A stretch of DNA of 64,000 nucleotides from Panax quinquefolius (lineage: Eukaryota; Streptophyta; Magnoliopsida; Apiales; Araliaceae). The stretch covers positions 150,898,166 to 150,962,165 of the forward strand of contig CM035152.1 in assembly GCA_020205615.1 (NCBI GenBank), read 5' to 3'. The notes below the pieces were generated by a model. The model saw nothing but the letters and a program-made list of their open reading frames with translations. It was not told where the DNA came from and ran no database searches. The position numbers and the translations under genes are program-made. Shown here piece by piece: positions 1 through 11,690 of this stretch (position 1 is the first letter of the stretch; each line of letters opens with the position of its first letter).

Positions 1-1830
1 TATAACAATAATTATAACCATGTTGATCAATTCACCTTTGCACTTAAGCTAAAAATATTCAATTGTAAATTCAATGGTCATGATCATACCACCAACAATT
101 CAACTTTTGCACTCATCGCCAAAGAGAACCTATGGTCACGATCATACCAATAATCTACCCATCTTTACACTCAAGTCAAAGAGAAAAATATCATCATTAG
201 GGTTATAAGAATGTTATATAAAAATAATATAATCAAAACATGGTTTTAATTTCAAGAGTAAGATTCATAAATCAATGATAATTTGGTCGAGAAGAAAAAC
301 CAATTTGTCGTGAATAAGTACTTCGTGATTCGTACATATAAGACCGTGATAATGCATAAAGAATCCTCGATACGAAAAGATAAAGTTTCATAATAAAATT
401 CATATCCATATTTATAACACCTTAATCCAAATGTTATAAATCACTTAGAAATCTCATAATCTAATATTATTAATATTATAATAATATTTTAATCATTTTT
501 AAACTTATAAACAATTTAATTAAATTGTTTACACTTTAATAATTAATGCATTTAATCATCATAAAATGCCAAACTCATAAGATTTCATCACCAATAACCA
601 AAACCCTCATCAAAAATCTGCATATACCTCATATATGATTCTCAAGCCATAAAATCATATTTTCCAATTTTCTTACTTCACATAACATATTTAATTCATT
701 TACTCATAACTAGAATATTTTCATGAAAAATACCAAATCAGTTCCAAAAATATTTTTTTTCTGGGATTTAGCATAACATAGTTCCATATTGAACATATAT
801 TTTTCTCTAAATTTTAAAAATTCATTTACCATTTTTCAAATGGCCAAAACCACCGAATATTTAAACATTTATCATAAATTATACTTTTATCCAAAAATTC
901 TGAAATTTACACGGTATGTTGATATTATATAGATGTACTCCCAATCAAAATTTCATCAATTTTGGAGTTAATCACAAGGAGTTATAAGTGGTTACTTTTA
1001 AAATAGTCTTTTCTCATAAAATTCATAACTCTCAATCTATACATCCAAAAATCGCCATTTTTGGACACAATCTACAAAAATCATCAAAATATCATTTCAA
1101 ATTTTTCCAGAATTTTTGAAGGTTCAGAAAAATTTCGAAACTAAAATCATAATAACCCTTAAAATCTCTTACTATCCCTTACTATCCCTTACCTCAAAGA
1201 GCAAGATTTCTTGACCTAATAACGTCGAATCTAACTTGCAACCGAGCAAATACTCAAAGTATACTCAAAATACTCACAAGAATACGCTTCAAAATATATA
1301 GAGAGAATAGAGAAAAAACTTCAGTTTCGGTGTGATTTTCAATTCTAACCTAAAGCACTTATTTATAGGAAAATGCTTAGAACGCCAAAGAGAGACTAAA
1401 TTAATAAATTATTATTATTATTATCCTACGCCTCCTCCTTGGAAAATCAAATTGCCCAAAGAAATTTCCACACTCTTGAAAAAAAAAAATTCAAAGACAC
1501 GCATTCAATTACCAACAAAAAAGTGGGGCCTACTCATTTAAAAATTATTTTATTTTCTCAAATTCAACAATTCATAGAAAATAAACCTACATCGTAAAAA
1601 TACTGAATTCTATATCCATTCTCATGGAAATCAATTCTCTACAACTTTACGTAAGAAATTTTTTCCAAATTCCAAACGAAAAATGACCAAAATCTGCATA
1701 CGGATAAGTTTTCTAATTTCCTTCTCTTCCTTTCTTTTCTTCCTTTCCCATAATTCTCCACTAACTCTCTCTCTTCTTCCCCCACTTTCTTCTCTTACCC
1801 CACCACTTCTTCCACACACACACACAAATA

Positions 1831-1872
<42 letters not shown>

Positions 1873-2613
1873 TTACAATTATTAAATAATTCCAATTCTA
1901 TCTTCTCTCTTCCACCTCATCTATTTATAAACCATGAATTTATTGTAAAAATATCACCATCAATATATTATTAAAATAATATATTTAAATGAATTATTTT
2001 ATCGTAAAAAATAAAATATTAATTTTCAACAATTGTTATTTTAAAATTTTTCTCCATCTATATCCATATAAAATCAATATTTTCTCATCATATGAATCAA
2101 TAATTAATTATTCACAAATAATATTATAGAATCATAATATTGACAACCAGCGCGCCCTGAGAAAGAGGGGGCTTTCCAATAAGAATTTCTTCTTATCAAG
2201 GCCAAGCAATTAGGTGACCAAACCTCTCCTTAGATGTAACTTTCTAGGCATTGCCAATAATGTTATCCAATAATATTATTCAGATAATATGAATTATTGT
2301 CTCGATAATGGAAAATATCGTACGTGACAATTATTGAAACAACAATAATATAAAATATCAACGTAGCAATTATCAATCAATAAAATAAAATATCGAAATA
2401 AATTACTATAACAATTATCGAGTAATGCCTTTTACTAAAAAAAAATTTTATCAATAGCTTGAATAATAATAATAGTATTCGTGAATAATAACTCAATGAA
2501 TAGAACTCAATAATAATAGAATCTCGAAATAAGAACTCATGAATAAGAACTCTTCGTGAATAGTAATTAAAAAAATTGAATAATACTTTTATTTCATAAA
2601 ATTCGGTCTTACA
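1..2613 (-). mobile_element. Giant LTR, leftmost copy of the array (truncated by window)
   Basis: Aligns by eye with the two complete LTRs to its right. Window position 1 corresponds to 4310 and 8613. On the minus strand the LTR starts at 2613 with TGTAAGACCGAATTTTATG. The last roughly 1.37 kb (U5 end) lies outside the window. It is the 3'-most LTR of the array. It contains a (CA)n(TA)n microsatellite near 1815-1866 and a TATA-like box near 1361. No coding potential is seen; short open frames here are repeated with frameshifts in the sister copies. Confidence 0.85.
1361..1367 (-). promoter_or_regulatory. LTR TATA box
   Basis: CCTATAAATAAG on the minus strand. It recurs at the same place in every LTR of this family in the window, for example CTATAAATAGG at 13056 in the plus-strand solo LTR and at 63052. 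It is followed about 30 bp downstream by the conserved GAATTGAAAATYACAC stretch, so transcription probably starts there. That gives a U3 of about 1.25-1.4 kb and a very long R-U5 of about 2.6 kb. The start site is inferred. Confidence 0.55.
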
Positions 2614-2627
2614 ATCTCCCCTCCTTA
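2614..2627 (-). other. Polypurine tract (PPT), spacer 1
   Basis: On the minus strand the sequence is TAAGGAGGGGAGAT, immediately followed by the LTR start TGTAAGACC. The position and base composition are those of a plus-strand priming PPT. The second spacer has the same tract two bases shorter at 6903-6914. Confidence 0.75.
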
Positions 2628-2927
2628 TGAAATTTTTCTTCCCGAAATTTACGTGCTCGGTATTTCAAAGAGTTGAGAATACCTTGCTTTCATTTCGATT
2701 TCATCTCCCCATCATCATGATTTCTCCATTGCTCATCTCCTCGTATTTTATATCATTCTAGAATACAACTTCAAAACAAGGGTTAATTTAACAAATTAAC
2801 ATATCACCTAATATCCCGATATTATGATCGACCAACAAATAAGCTTAGGTAGACACACTAGCGAAAGATTTACTCATCTCTCCCTCCTAGTTCTAATCCC
2901 GATCTCCGCCAGAGATCATATCCCTAA

Positions 2928-2940
2928 GCTCGATACCAAA
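2928..2940 (-). other. Primer binding site (tRNA-iMet type), spacer 1
   Basis: On the minus strand TTTGGTATCGAGC begins immediately after the LTR end CA. The usual plant Gypsy site is TGGTATCAGAGC, complementary to the initiator tRNA-Met 3' end. This copy lacks one A. The second spacer has the same form at 7222-7234, so the change predates the array duplication or was tolerated. Confidence 0.7.
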
Positions 2941-5900
2941 TGTAACGACCCCAAAATAGGTCCATTCCATCCAACCCATTCTCGAGTCGCCAAATATATG
3001 GTACGAAAAACAACTACAACTTTATTACAACAATTGTCGTAAAATATACAACAACACATATGTTTGTGAGTTTGATACAAATATATACCAATCTGTAGAT
3101 CGTCACAATGACACCTTATATAAAGGTATAGTCAAAAACTGCTTTTAGAAATTAGAATCTTTGGGAAGTGCTCAAGAAACCTTCGTATACGGGAGGCCAT
3201 GCTTTTTAGTTATGGTAGATATCATATATGCCACGTAATTATCCTTGTCAATCTAATAGACCCCAAAGAAAAACGAGAAGATTACTATCATATTCTTCCC
3301 AATGGTGAGTCTTCTCTCGACATATCATTATCTCCACTGCTCTAATCGGGTATTATACTCCAAACAAACACCAAGATTATATAGTAGTGCTTGTAAATAT
3401 ACTCGCAGAGTGGATGAAGCACAACCATGTCTTATGATAACACGAGTTTTGTATGTCATTAGACATCTTGTATGATAGTGGCAAAACACCCTTCCAAAGT
3501 TAAATTCACCTCACCTCAACATCTATAGACCACCACTCTATTCCTCGCTATCCCCGCCAACGACCCATTTACACTTTTTATTACCCGAAAGGAATTGTGA
3601 AACAAAAGGGTGAGCACAACTAGCTTCAATAAAGAATATTATGACTAAAGATAAATAAATTATCAATAGTCTTCATCAAGAATAAATCGTAGATTTAGAA
3701 CATATGGTAGATGATAAAACTTTTCAACCATAGTTGCAGCTGAATGAAAGAATCCATTAAAAGAGTCAAATAGACTATAAAATCTATTATCTTCTCATGT
3801 TAAAAGTCCACCAACAATGTTTTATCCTCAGAACATCAATCAACAATTCCTTTCCACAATCATATGAATAACTCATAATCATAATTGTGATTCTAAATTC
3901 TCTTCTCATCCAAGACAAAGATAATTTTCATCACTTGTCTTTACCCAAACATCAAAGATCATGGTTATACCAAATCACAGCCTCTGCTCATAATCATACT
4001 AATAAATTTATCTTTGCACCACGGCCAAAGATATTCATCAACAATTCATCTTTACACTACAAAGCAAAGATATTCAACAACGGGTCATCTTTGCATTACA
4101 AGAGCAAAAGATATTCATCATAATTCATCATCTTTGCACTACAAAGCAAAGATATTCAACAAAGGGTCATCTTTGCATTACGAGCAAAGATATTCATCAA
4201 TAATTCATCTTTGCACTACAAAGCTAAAGATATTCAACAACAAGTCATCTTTGCATTCTGAGCCAAAGATATTCATATATCAAAGAAATACATAATCATC
4301 TCGTGGTTATATAACAATAATTATAACCATGTTGATCAATTCACCTTTGCACTTAAGCTAAAAAAATATTCAATTGTAAATTCAATGGACATGATCATAC
4401 CAAATCAACAATTCAACTTTTGCACTATCGGCCAAAGAGAACCTATGGTCACGATCATACCAATAATCTACCCATCTTTACACTCAAGTCAAAGAGAAAT
4501 ATCATCATTAGGGTTATAAGAATGTTATATAAAAACAATATAATCAAAACATGGTTTTAATTTCAAGAGTAAGATTCATAAATCAATGATAATTTGGTCG
4601 GAGAAGAAACCAATTTGTCGTGAATAAGACTCGTAGATTCGTATATATAAGACCGTATACGCGGCATAAGAACTCTCGACACGAAAAGATAAAGTTTCAT
4701 AATAAAATTCATATCCATATTTATAACACCTTAATCCAAATGTTATAAATCACTTAGAAATCTCATAATCTAATATTATTAATATTATAATAATATTTTA
4801 ATCATTTTTAAACTTATAAACAATTTAATTAAATTGTTTACACTTTACTAATTAATGCATTTAATCATCATAAAATGCCAAACTCATAAGATTTCATCAC
4901 CAATAACCAAAACCCTCATCAAAAATCTGATATACCTCATATATGATTCTCAAGCCATAAAATCATATTTTCCAATTTTCTTACTTCACATAACATATTT
5001 AATTCATTTACTCATAACTAGAATATTTTCATGAAAAATACCAAATCAGTTCCAAAAATATTTCTTTTCTGGGATTTAGCATAACATAGTTCCATATTGA
5101 ATATATATTTTTCTCTAAATTTTAAAATTCATTTACTATTTTTCAAAATGGCCAAAACCACCGAATATTTAAACATTTATCATAAATTATACTTTTATCC
5201 AAAAATTCTGAAATTTACACGGTATATTGATATTATATAGATGTACTCCCAATCAAAAATTTCATCAATTTTGGAGTTAATCACAAGGAGTTATAAGCGG
5301 TTACTTTTAAAATAGTCTTTTCTCATAAAATTCATAACTCTCAATCTATACATCCAAAATCGCCATTTTTGACACAATCTACAAAACTCATCAAAATATC
5401 ATTTCAAATTTTTCCAGAATTTTGAAGGTTCAGAAAAATTTCAAACTAAAAACATAATAACCCTTAAAATCTCTTACTATCCCTTACCTCAAAAGAAAGA
5501 TTTGACCGGAATAACGCCGAATCTAACTTGCACCGTATAGTATAGCAATACTCAAAGTATACTCAAAATACTCACAAGAATACGCTCAAAATATCGAGAG
5601 AGAAAGAGAGAAAACTTCAGCTTTACGGTGTGATTTTCAATTCTAACCTAAGCACTTATTTATAGAAAATGCTTAGAACACCAAAGGAGACTAAATTAAT
5701 AAATTATTATTATTATTATCCCACGCCTCCTCCTTGAAAATCAAGAATTTCAAAGACCTCCACTCTTGAAAAAAAAACAATTCAAAGACATGCATTCAAT
5801 TACCAACCAAAAAGTGGGGCCTACTCATTTAAAAAAAATTTTATTTTCCTAAACTTCAACAATTCATAGAAAATAAACCTAAGTTATCGTAAAAAAATAC

Positions 5901-6115
5901 TAATTCTATATCCATTCTCATGAAATCGAATTCTCTACAACTTTACTGTAAGAAATTTTTCCAAATTCCAAACGAAAATGACCAAAATCTGCATACGGAT
6001 AAGTTTTCTAATTTCCTTCTCTTCCTTCTCTTTCTTCCTTTCCCATAATTCTCCACTAACTCTCTCTTCCCCCACTTTCTTCTTTACCCCCACCACTTCT
6101 TCCACACACACACAC

Positions 6116-6168
<53 letters not shown>

Positions 6169-6902
6169 TATTTACAATTATTAAATAATTCCAATTCTAT
6201 CTTCTCTCTTCCACCTCATCTATTTATAAACCATGAATTTATTGTAAAATATCACCATCAATATATTATTAAAATAATATATTTAAATAAATTATTTTAT
6301 CGTAAAAGATAAAATATTAATTTTCAACAATTGTTATTTTAAAATTTTTCTCCATCTATATCCATATAAAATCAATATTTTCCTCATCATATGAATCAAT
6401 AATTAATTATTCACAAATAATATTATAGAATCATAATATTGACAACCGTGCAGCTCTCAGAAAGAGGGGGCTTTCCAATAAGAATTTCTCCTTCTTCATG
6501 CCGCAATTAGGTGACCAAACCTCTCCTTAGACAGAAACTTTCTAGGCATCGCCAATAATGTTATCCAATAATATTATTCGGATAATATGAATTATTGTCT
6601 CGATAATGGAAAATATCGTACGTGACAATTATTGAAACAACAATAATATAAAATATCAACGTAGCAATTATTGAATCAATAAAATAAAATATCGAATAAA
6701 GAATTACCGTAATAATTATTGAGTAATGCCTTCTTACGAAAAAAAAATATCATGCTTCTCATGAATCTTGAATAGAATAGTACTAAATAAGAATAAGAAC
6801 TCGTGAAATAGAACTCATGAATAGAAATAAGAATCAAATAGTAAACTCGTGAATAGTAATTAAAAAAATGAATACTTTTATTTCATAAAATTCGGTCTTA
6901 CA
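2941..6902 (-). mobile_element. Giant LTR, middle copy (3962 bp)
   Basis: Complete LTR. On the plus strand it runs from TGTAACGACCCCAAAATAGG to TTCGGTCTTACA. Read on its own strand it starts TGTAAGACCG and ends GGGTCGTTACA, an imperfect terminal palindrome of the kind found in Del/Tekay-type Gypsy LTRs (family assignment inferred). It is flanked on both sides by the mini internal spacers. Contents: hairpin minisatellite (about 4012-4275), TATA box near 5660, (CA)n(TA)n microsatellite (about 6103-6162). No protein-coding capacity seen. Confidence 0.85.
4012..4275. repeat. Hairpin minisatellite, 7 units
   Basis: About 38-42 bp units, each built as ATCTTTG - about 10 nt - CAAAGAT - spacer. Each unit is therefore a small palindrome able to form a hairpin in DNA or RNA. 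Units alternate between two spacer types (ATTCATCAA... and ATTCAACAA...), giving an approximate 80-bp higher-order period. It lies in the LTR, downstream of the TATA box on the element strand (R/U5). Confidence 0.8.
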
Positions 6903-7234
6903 ATCTCCTCCTTATGAAATTTCTTCCCCCAAATTTACGTACACTGGTATTTCAAAGAGTTGAGAATACCTTGCTTTCATTTTAGATTTCATCTCCCCAC
7001 ATCATGATTTCTCCATTGCTCATCTCCCGTATTTTTCGATATCATTCTAGAATACAACTTCAAAACAAGGGTTAATTTAACAAATTAACATATCACCTAA
7101 TATCCCGATATTATGACCGACCAACAAATAAGCTTAGGTAGAGACACACTAAATAAAAGATTTACTCATCTCTCCCCTCCTAGTTCTAATCCCCGATCTC
7201 CGCCAGAGATCATATCCCTAAGCTCGATACCAAA
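6903..7234 (-). mobile_element. Mini internal domain 2 (PBS + PPT only)
   Basis: A 332-bp sister of the 2614-2940 spacer with the same PBS (7222-7234) and PPT (6903-6914) at its ends. Open frames overlapping it on either strand are not preserved between the two copies, so it does not appear to encode protein. Two spacers between three LTRs is the structure expected from unequal recombination between the LTRs of tandem or sister copies. Confidence 0.75.
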
Positions 7235-10200
7235 TGTGACGACCCCAAAAATAGTCCATTCCATCCAACCCATTCTCGAAGTCGCCAAATATATGGTACG
7301 AAAAACAACTACAACTTTATTACAACAATTGTCGTGCAAAATACAACAACAACAACATATACGTGAGTTTGATACAAATATATACCAACCAGAAGACGTC
7401 ACAATGACACCTTACATAAAGGTATAGTCAAAAATCTGCTTTTAGAAATTAGAATCTTTGGGAAGTGCTCAAGAAACCTTCGTATATGGAGGCCATGCTT
7501 TTAGGTTATGGTAGATATCATATGGCCACGTAATTATCCTTGGTTGACCCAATAGACCCCAAAGAAAAAACGAGAAGATTACTATCATATTCTTCCCAAT
7601 GGTGAGTCTTCTCTTGACATATCATTATCTCCACTCTCTCTAATTGGGTATTATACTCCAAACAAACACCAAGATTATATAGGTAGTGCTTGTAAATATA
7701 CTCAAAGAAGTGGATGAAAGCACAACCACGTCTTATGATAACACGAGTTTGTATGTCATTATTAGACATCTTGTATGATAGTGGCAAAACACCCTTCCAA
7801 AGTTAAATTCACCTCACCCTCAACATCTATAGACCACACCACTCTATTCCTCGCTATCCCCGCTCGACCCAAATACACTTTTATTACACGAAGGAATTGT
7901 GAAACAAAAGGGTGAAACACAACTAGCTCAATAAAGAATATTATGACTAAAGATAAATAAATTATCAATAGTCTTCATCGAAATAAATCGTAGATTTAGA
8001 ACATATATGTAGATGATAAAACTTTTCAACCATAGTTGCAATGGAACGAAGCAATCCATTAAAAGAGTCAAATAGACTATAAAATCTATTATCTTCTCCA
8101 CGTTAAAAGTCCACCAACAATATTTTATCCCCGTAACATCAATCAACAATTCCTCATCACACAATCATATGAATAACTCATAATCATAATTGTGATTCTA
8201 AATTCTCTTCTCATCCAAGACGAAAGATAAATTTTCATCACTTGTCTTTACCCCGAAACATCAAATATCATGGTTATACCAAATCACGCCTCTGCTCATA
8301 ATCATACTAATAATTTCATCTTTGCACCACGGCCAAAGATATTCATCAACAATTCATCTTTACACTACAAAGCTAAAGATATTCAACAACGGTCATCTTT
8401 GCATTACAAGCAAAAGATATTCATCAATAATTCATCTTTGCTCACAAAGCAAAGATATTCAACAAAGGTCATCTTTGCATTACGAGCAAAAGATATTCAT
8501 CAATAATTCATCTTTGCACTACAAAGCAAAGATATTCAACAACAAGTCATCTTTGCATTACAAGCCAAAGATATTCATATATCAAAGAAATACATAATCA
8601 TCTCGTAAGTTATATAACAATAATTATAACCATGTTGATCAATTCACCTTTGCACTTAAGCTAAAAATATTCAATTGTAAATTCAATGGTCATGATCATA
8701 CCAAATAACAATTCAACTTTTGCACCATCGCCAAAGAGAACCTATGGTCACGATCATCATACCAATAATCTACCCATCTTTACACTCAAGTCAAAGAGAA
8801 ATATCATCATTAGGGTTATAAGAATGTTATATAAAAATAATATAATCAAAACATGGTTTTAATTTCAAGAGTAAGATTCATAAATCAATGATAATTTGGT
8901 CGGGAGAAAAACCAATTTGTCGTGAATAAGACTCGTATTCGTATATAGTACCGTATACGTGCATAAGAACTCTCGATTACGAAAAAGATAAAGTTTCATA
9001 ATAAAATTCATATCCATATTTATAACACCTTAATCCAAATGTTATAAATCACTTAGAAATCTCATAATCTAATATTATTAATATTATAATAATATTTTAA
9101 TTATTTTTAAACTTATAAACAATTTAATTAAATTGTTTACACTTTACTAATTAATGCATTTAATCATCATAAAATGCCAAACTCATAAGATTTCATCACC
9201 AATAACCAAAACCCTCATCAAAATCTGCATATACCTCATATATGATTCTCAAGCCATAAAATCATATTTTCCAATTTTCTTACTTCACATAACATATTTA
9301 ATTCATTTACTCATAACTAGAATATTTTCATGAAAAATACCAAATCAGTTCCAAAAATATTTCTTTTCTGAATTTAGCATAACATAGTTCCATATTGAAC
9401 ATATATTTTCTCTAAATTTTAAAATTCATTTACCATTTTTCAAATGGCCAAAACCAATTTAATATTTAAACTTTTATCATAAATTATACTTTTATCCAAA
9501 AATTCTGAAATTTACACTTATATATTGATATTATATAGATGTACTCCCAATCAAAATTTCATCAATTTTGGAGTTAATCACAAGGAGTTATAAGCGGTTA
9601 CTTTTAAAATAGTCTTTTCTCATAAAATTCATAACTCTCAATCTATACATCCAAAAATCGCCATTTTTGGACACAATCTACAAAAATCATCAAAATATCA
9701 TTTCAAATATTTCCAGAATTTTTGAAGGTTCAGAAAAATTTCGAAACTAAAAACATAATAACCCTTAAAATCTCTTACTATCCCTTACAATCTCTTACCT
9801 CAAAAGAAGCAAGATTGACCGAATAACGAATCTAACTTGCACCAGATATAGCAATACTCAAAGTATACTCAAAATACTCACAAGAATACGCTCAAAATAT
9901 CGAGAGAGAATAGAGAAAACTTCAGCTTTACGGTGTGATTTTCAATTCTAACCTAAGCTACTTTATTTATAGAAAATGCTTAGAACGCCAAAGCGAGACT
10001 AAATTAATAAATTATTATTATTATTATCCTACGCCTCCTCCTGAAAAAATCAAAGCACAAAGACCCTCCACTCTTGAAAAAAACAATTCAAAGACATGCA
10101 TTCAATTACCAACCAAAAAGTGGGGCCTACTTTCATTTAAAAATTATTTTATTTTCTCAAACTTCAACAATTCATAGAAAATAAACCTAAGTTATCGTAA

Positions 10201-10425
10201 AAAATACTAATTCTATATCCATTCTCGTGAAATCGAATTCTCTACAACTTTACTGAAGAAATTTTTCCAAATTCCAAACGAAAAATGACCAAAATCAGAT
10301 ACGGATAAGTTTTCTAATTTCCTTCTCTTCCTTTCTTTTCTTCCTTTCCCATAATTCTCCACTAACTCTCTCTTCCCCACTTTCTTCTCTTACCCCACCA
10401 CTTCTTCACACACACACACAAATAC

Positions 10426-10465
<40 letters not shown>

Positions 10466-11167
10466 TAAAATATTTACAATTATTAAATAATTCCAATTCT
10501 ATCTTCTCTTCCACCTCATCTATTTATAAACCATGAATTTATTGTAAAAATATCACCATCAATATATTATTAAAATAATATATTTAAATGAATTATTTTA
10601 TCGTAAAAAGATAAAATATTAATTTTCAACAATTGTTATTTTAAAATTTTTCTCCATCTATATCCATATAAAATCAATATTTTCCTCATCATATGAATCA
10701 ATAATTAATTATTCACAAATAATATTATAGAATCATAATATTGACAACCAGCGCTTCCCAGAAAGAGGGGCTTTCCAATAAGAATTTCTTCTTACTACAA
10801 GCAATTAGGTGACCAAACCTCTCCTTAGATGTAACTTTCTAGGCATCGCTAATAATGTTATCCAATAATATTATTCGAGATAATATGAATTATTGTCTGA
10901 TAATGGAAAATATCGTACGTGACAATTATCAAACAACAATAATATAAAATATCAACGTAGCAATTATTGAATCAATAAAATAAAATATCGAATAAAGAAT
11001 TACCGTAATAATTATCGAGTAATGCCTTCTTACGAAAAAAAAATTATCATGCTTCATGAATAATACTTGGTGAATAAGAACTCGTGAATAAGAACTCATG
11101 AATAAGAACTCAATGAATAGTAATTAAAAAAATTGAATACTTTTATTTCATAAAATTCGGTCTTACA
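7235..11167 (-). mobile_element. Giant LTR, rightmost copy (3933 bp)
   Basis: Complete LTR from TGTGACGACCCC to TCGGTCTTACA on the plus strand. It is the 5' LTR of the minus-strand array. It carries the hairpin minisatellite (8318-8575), a TATA box near 9965 and a (CA)n(TA)n microsatellite near 10407-10463. Its U3 start contains short GAATAAGAACTC tandem repeats (about 11070-11120), replacing the roughly 380-bp U3 start of the other subfamily in this window. Confidence 0.85.
8318..8575. repeat. Hairpin minisatellite, 7 units
   Basis: The same ATCTTTG...CAAAGAT palindromic units as at 4012-4275, in the homologous LTR position. There are seven units with small loop differences. Confidence 0.8.
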
Positions 11168-11548
11168 TCTCACGTAAGCATCAATAATCAATACCAGTAG
11201 TGTCTTCTTATGCAACCACAGCCAGATTATTATACTTTTACTACTGAGTAGTTCAATGCGGTTTAACGGTAAAACTTCCGCCGTTATTTTCATAAAAATA
11301 TTTTTGTCGTTTTCTCAATCCGACAATAATTCTATTGTGGGGTCCACCAATGATTGTACCGTCGTACGGATATTCCCCGATAAAAAGAAATATTCCCCGA
11401 CCAATCGAATATTATACAACAACTTGCATACTTTTCAAAATTTATAAATATTACCCACAACTATAACATTATCTCAAATTCACACCATAATTTTGAAAAA
11501 ATATTTCTAGAAAAATAAATCTTTATTCGTAAAATTTGGAATTTTACA
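11168..11548 (-). mobile_element. U3-start fragment of a related LTR
   Basis: On the minus strand this begins TGTAAAATTCC at 11548. It matches the first roughly 380 bp of the 55716-58119 solo LTR: shared stretches include the TCGGGGAATAT motif, the GGACCCCACAAT motif and the GATGCTTACGTGAG end. It stops exactly where the array LTR begins, at a TACGTRAG position present in all family members. It is therefore either an older LTR into which the array inserted, or part of a recombinant LTR. Confidence 0.65.
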
Positions 11549-11690
11549 AACAATTTATTCATTTTTCTTTAAAAAATAATGATGTGATTTTTTAAAAAAA
11601 TATAAATAAGTGTCAACATGGATAAATATTTTTTAGTAAGGATAAATAATTTTTTTTTATCACTTTTTTAGATTATTTATTAAGTGATGT
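11549..11690. other. AT-rich spacer
   Basis: Short AT-rich sequence between two LTR elements with no gene. Its last five bases, GATGT (11686-11690), form the left target-site duplication of the next solo LTR. Confidence 0.5.

Larger units (their letters stand above)
2614..2940 (-). mobile_element. Mini internal domain 1 (PBS + PPT only)
   Basis: This 327-bp spacer separates two same-orientation LTRs. On the minus strand it opens right after the upstream LTR's terminal CA with a primer binding site. It closes with a polypurine tract directly before the next LTR's TGTAAGACC. No gag or pol similarity is visible and there is no long open frame on the element strand. A complete LTR element normally needs several kb here, so this is a non-autonomous or internally deleted form that retains only the cis priming sites. 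Confidence 0.75.

Noticed and set aside
3887..4295. Open frames of 78-94 codons rich in KIFNNSSLHYK-type repeats (also near 8270-8597 and 14378-14662)
   Set aside because: They are the hairpin minisatellite read through. Frame and length are not kept between copies, and both strands are open.
2824..7427. Frames starting MxDQQISLGR overlapping both spacers
   Set aside because: They run antisense to the element and shift frame between the two copies, so they are unlikely to be selected proteins.
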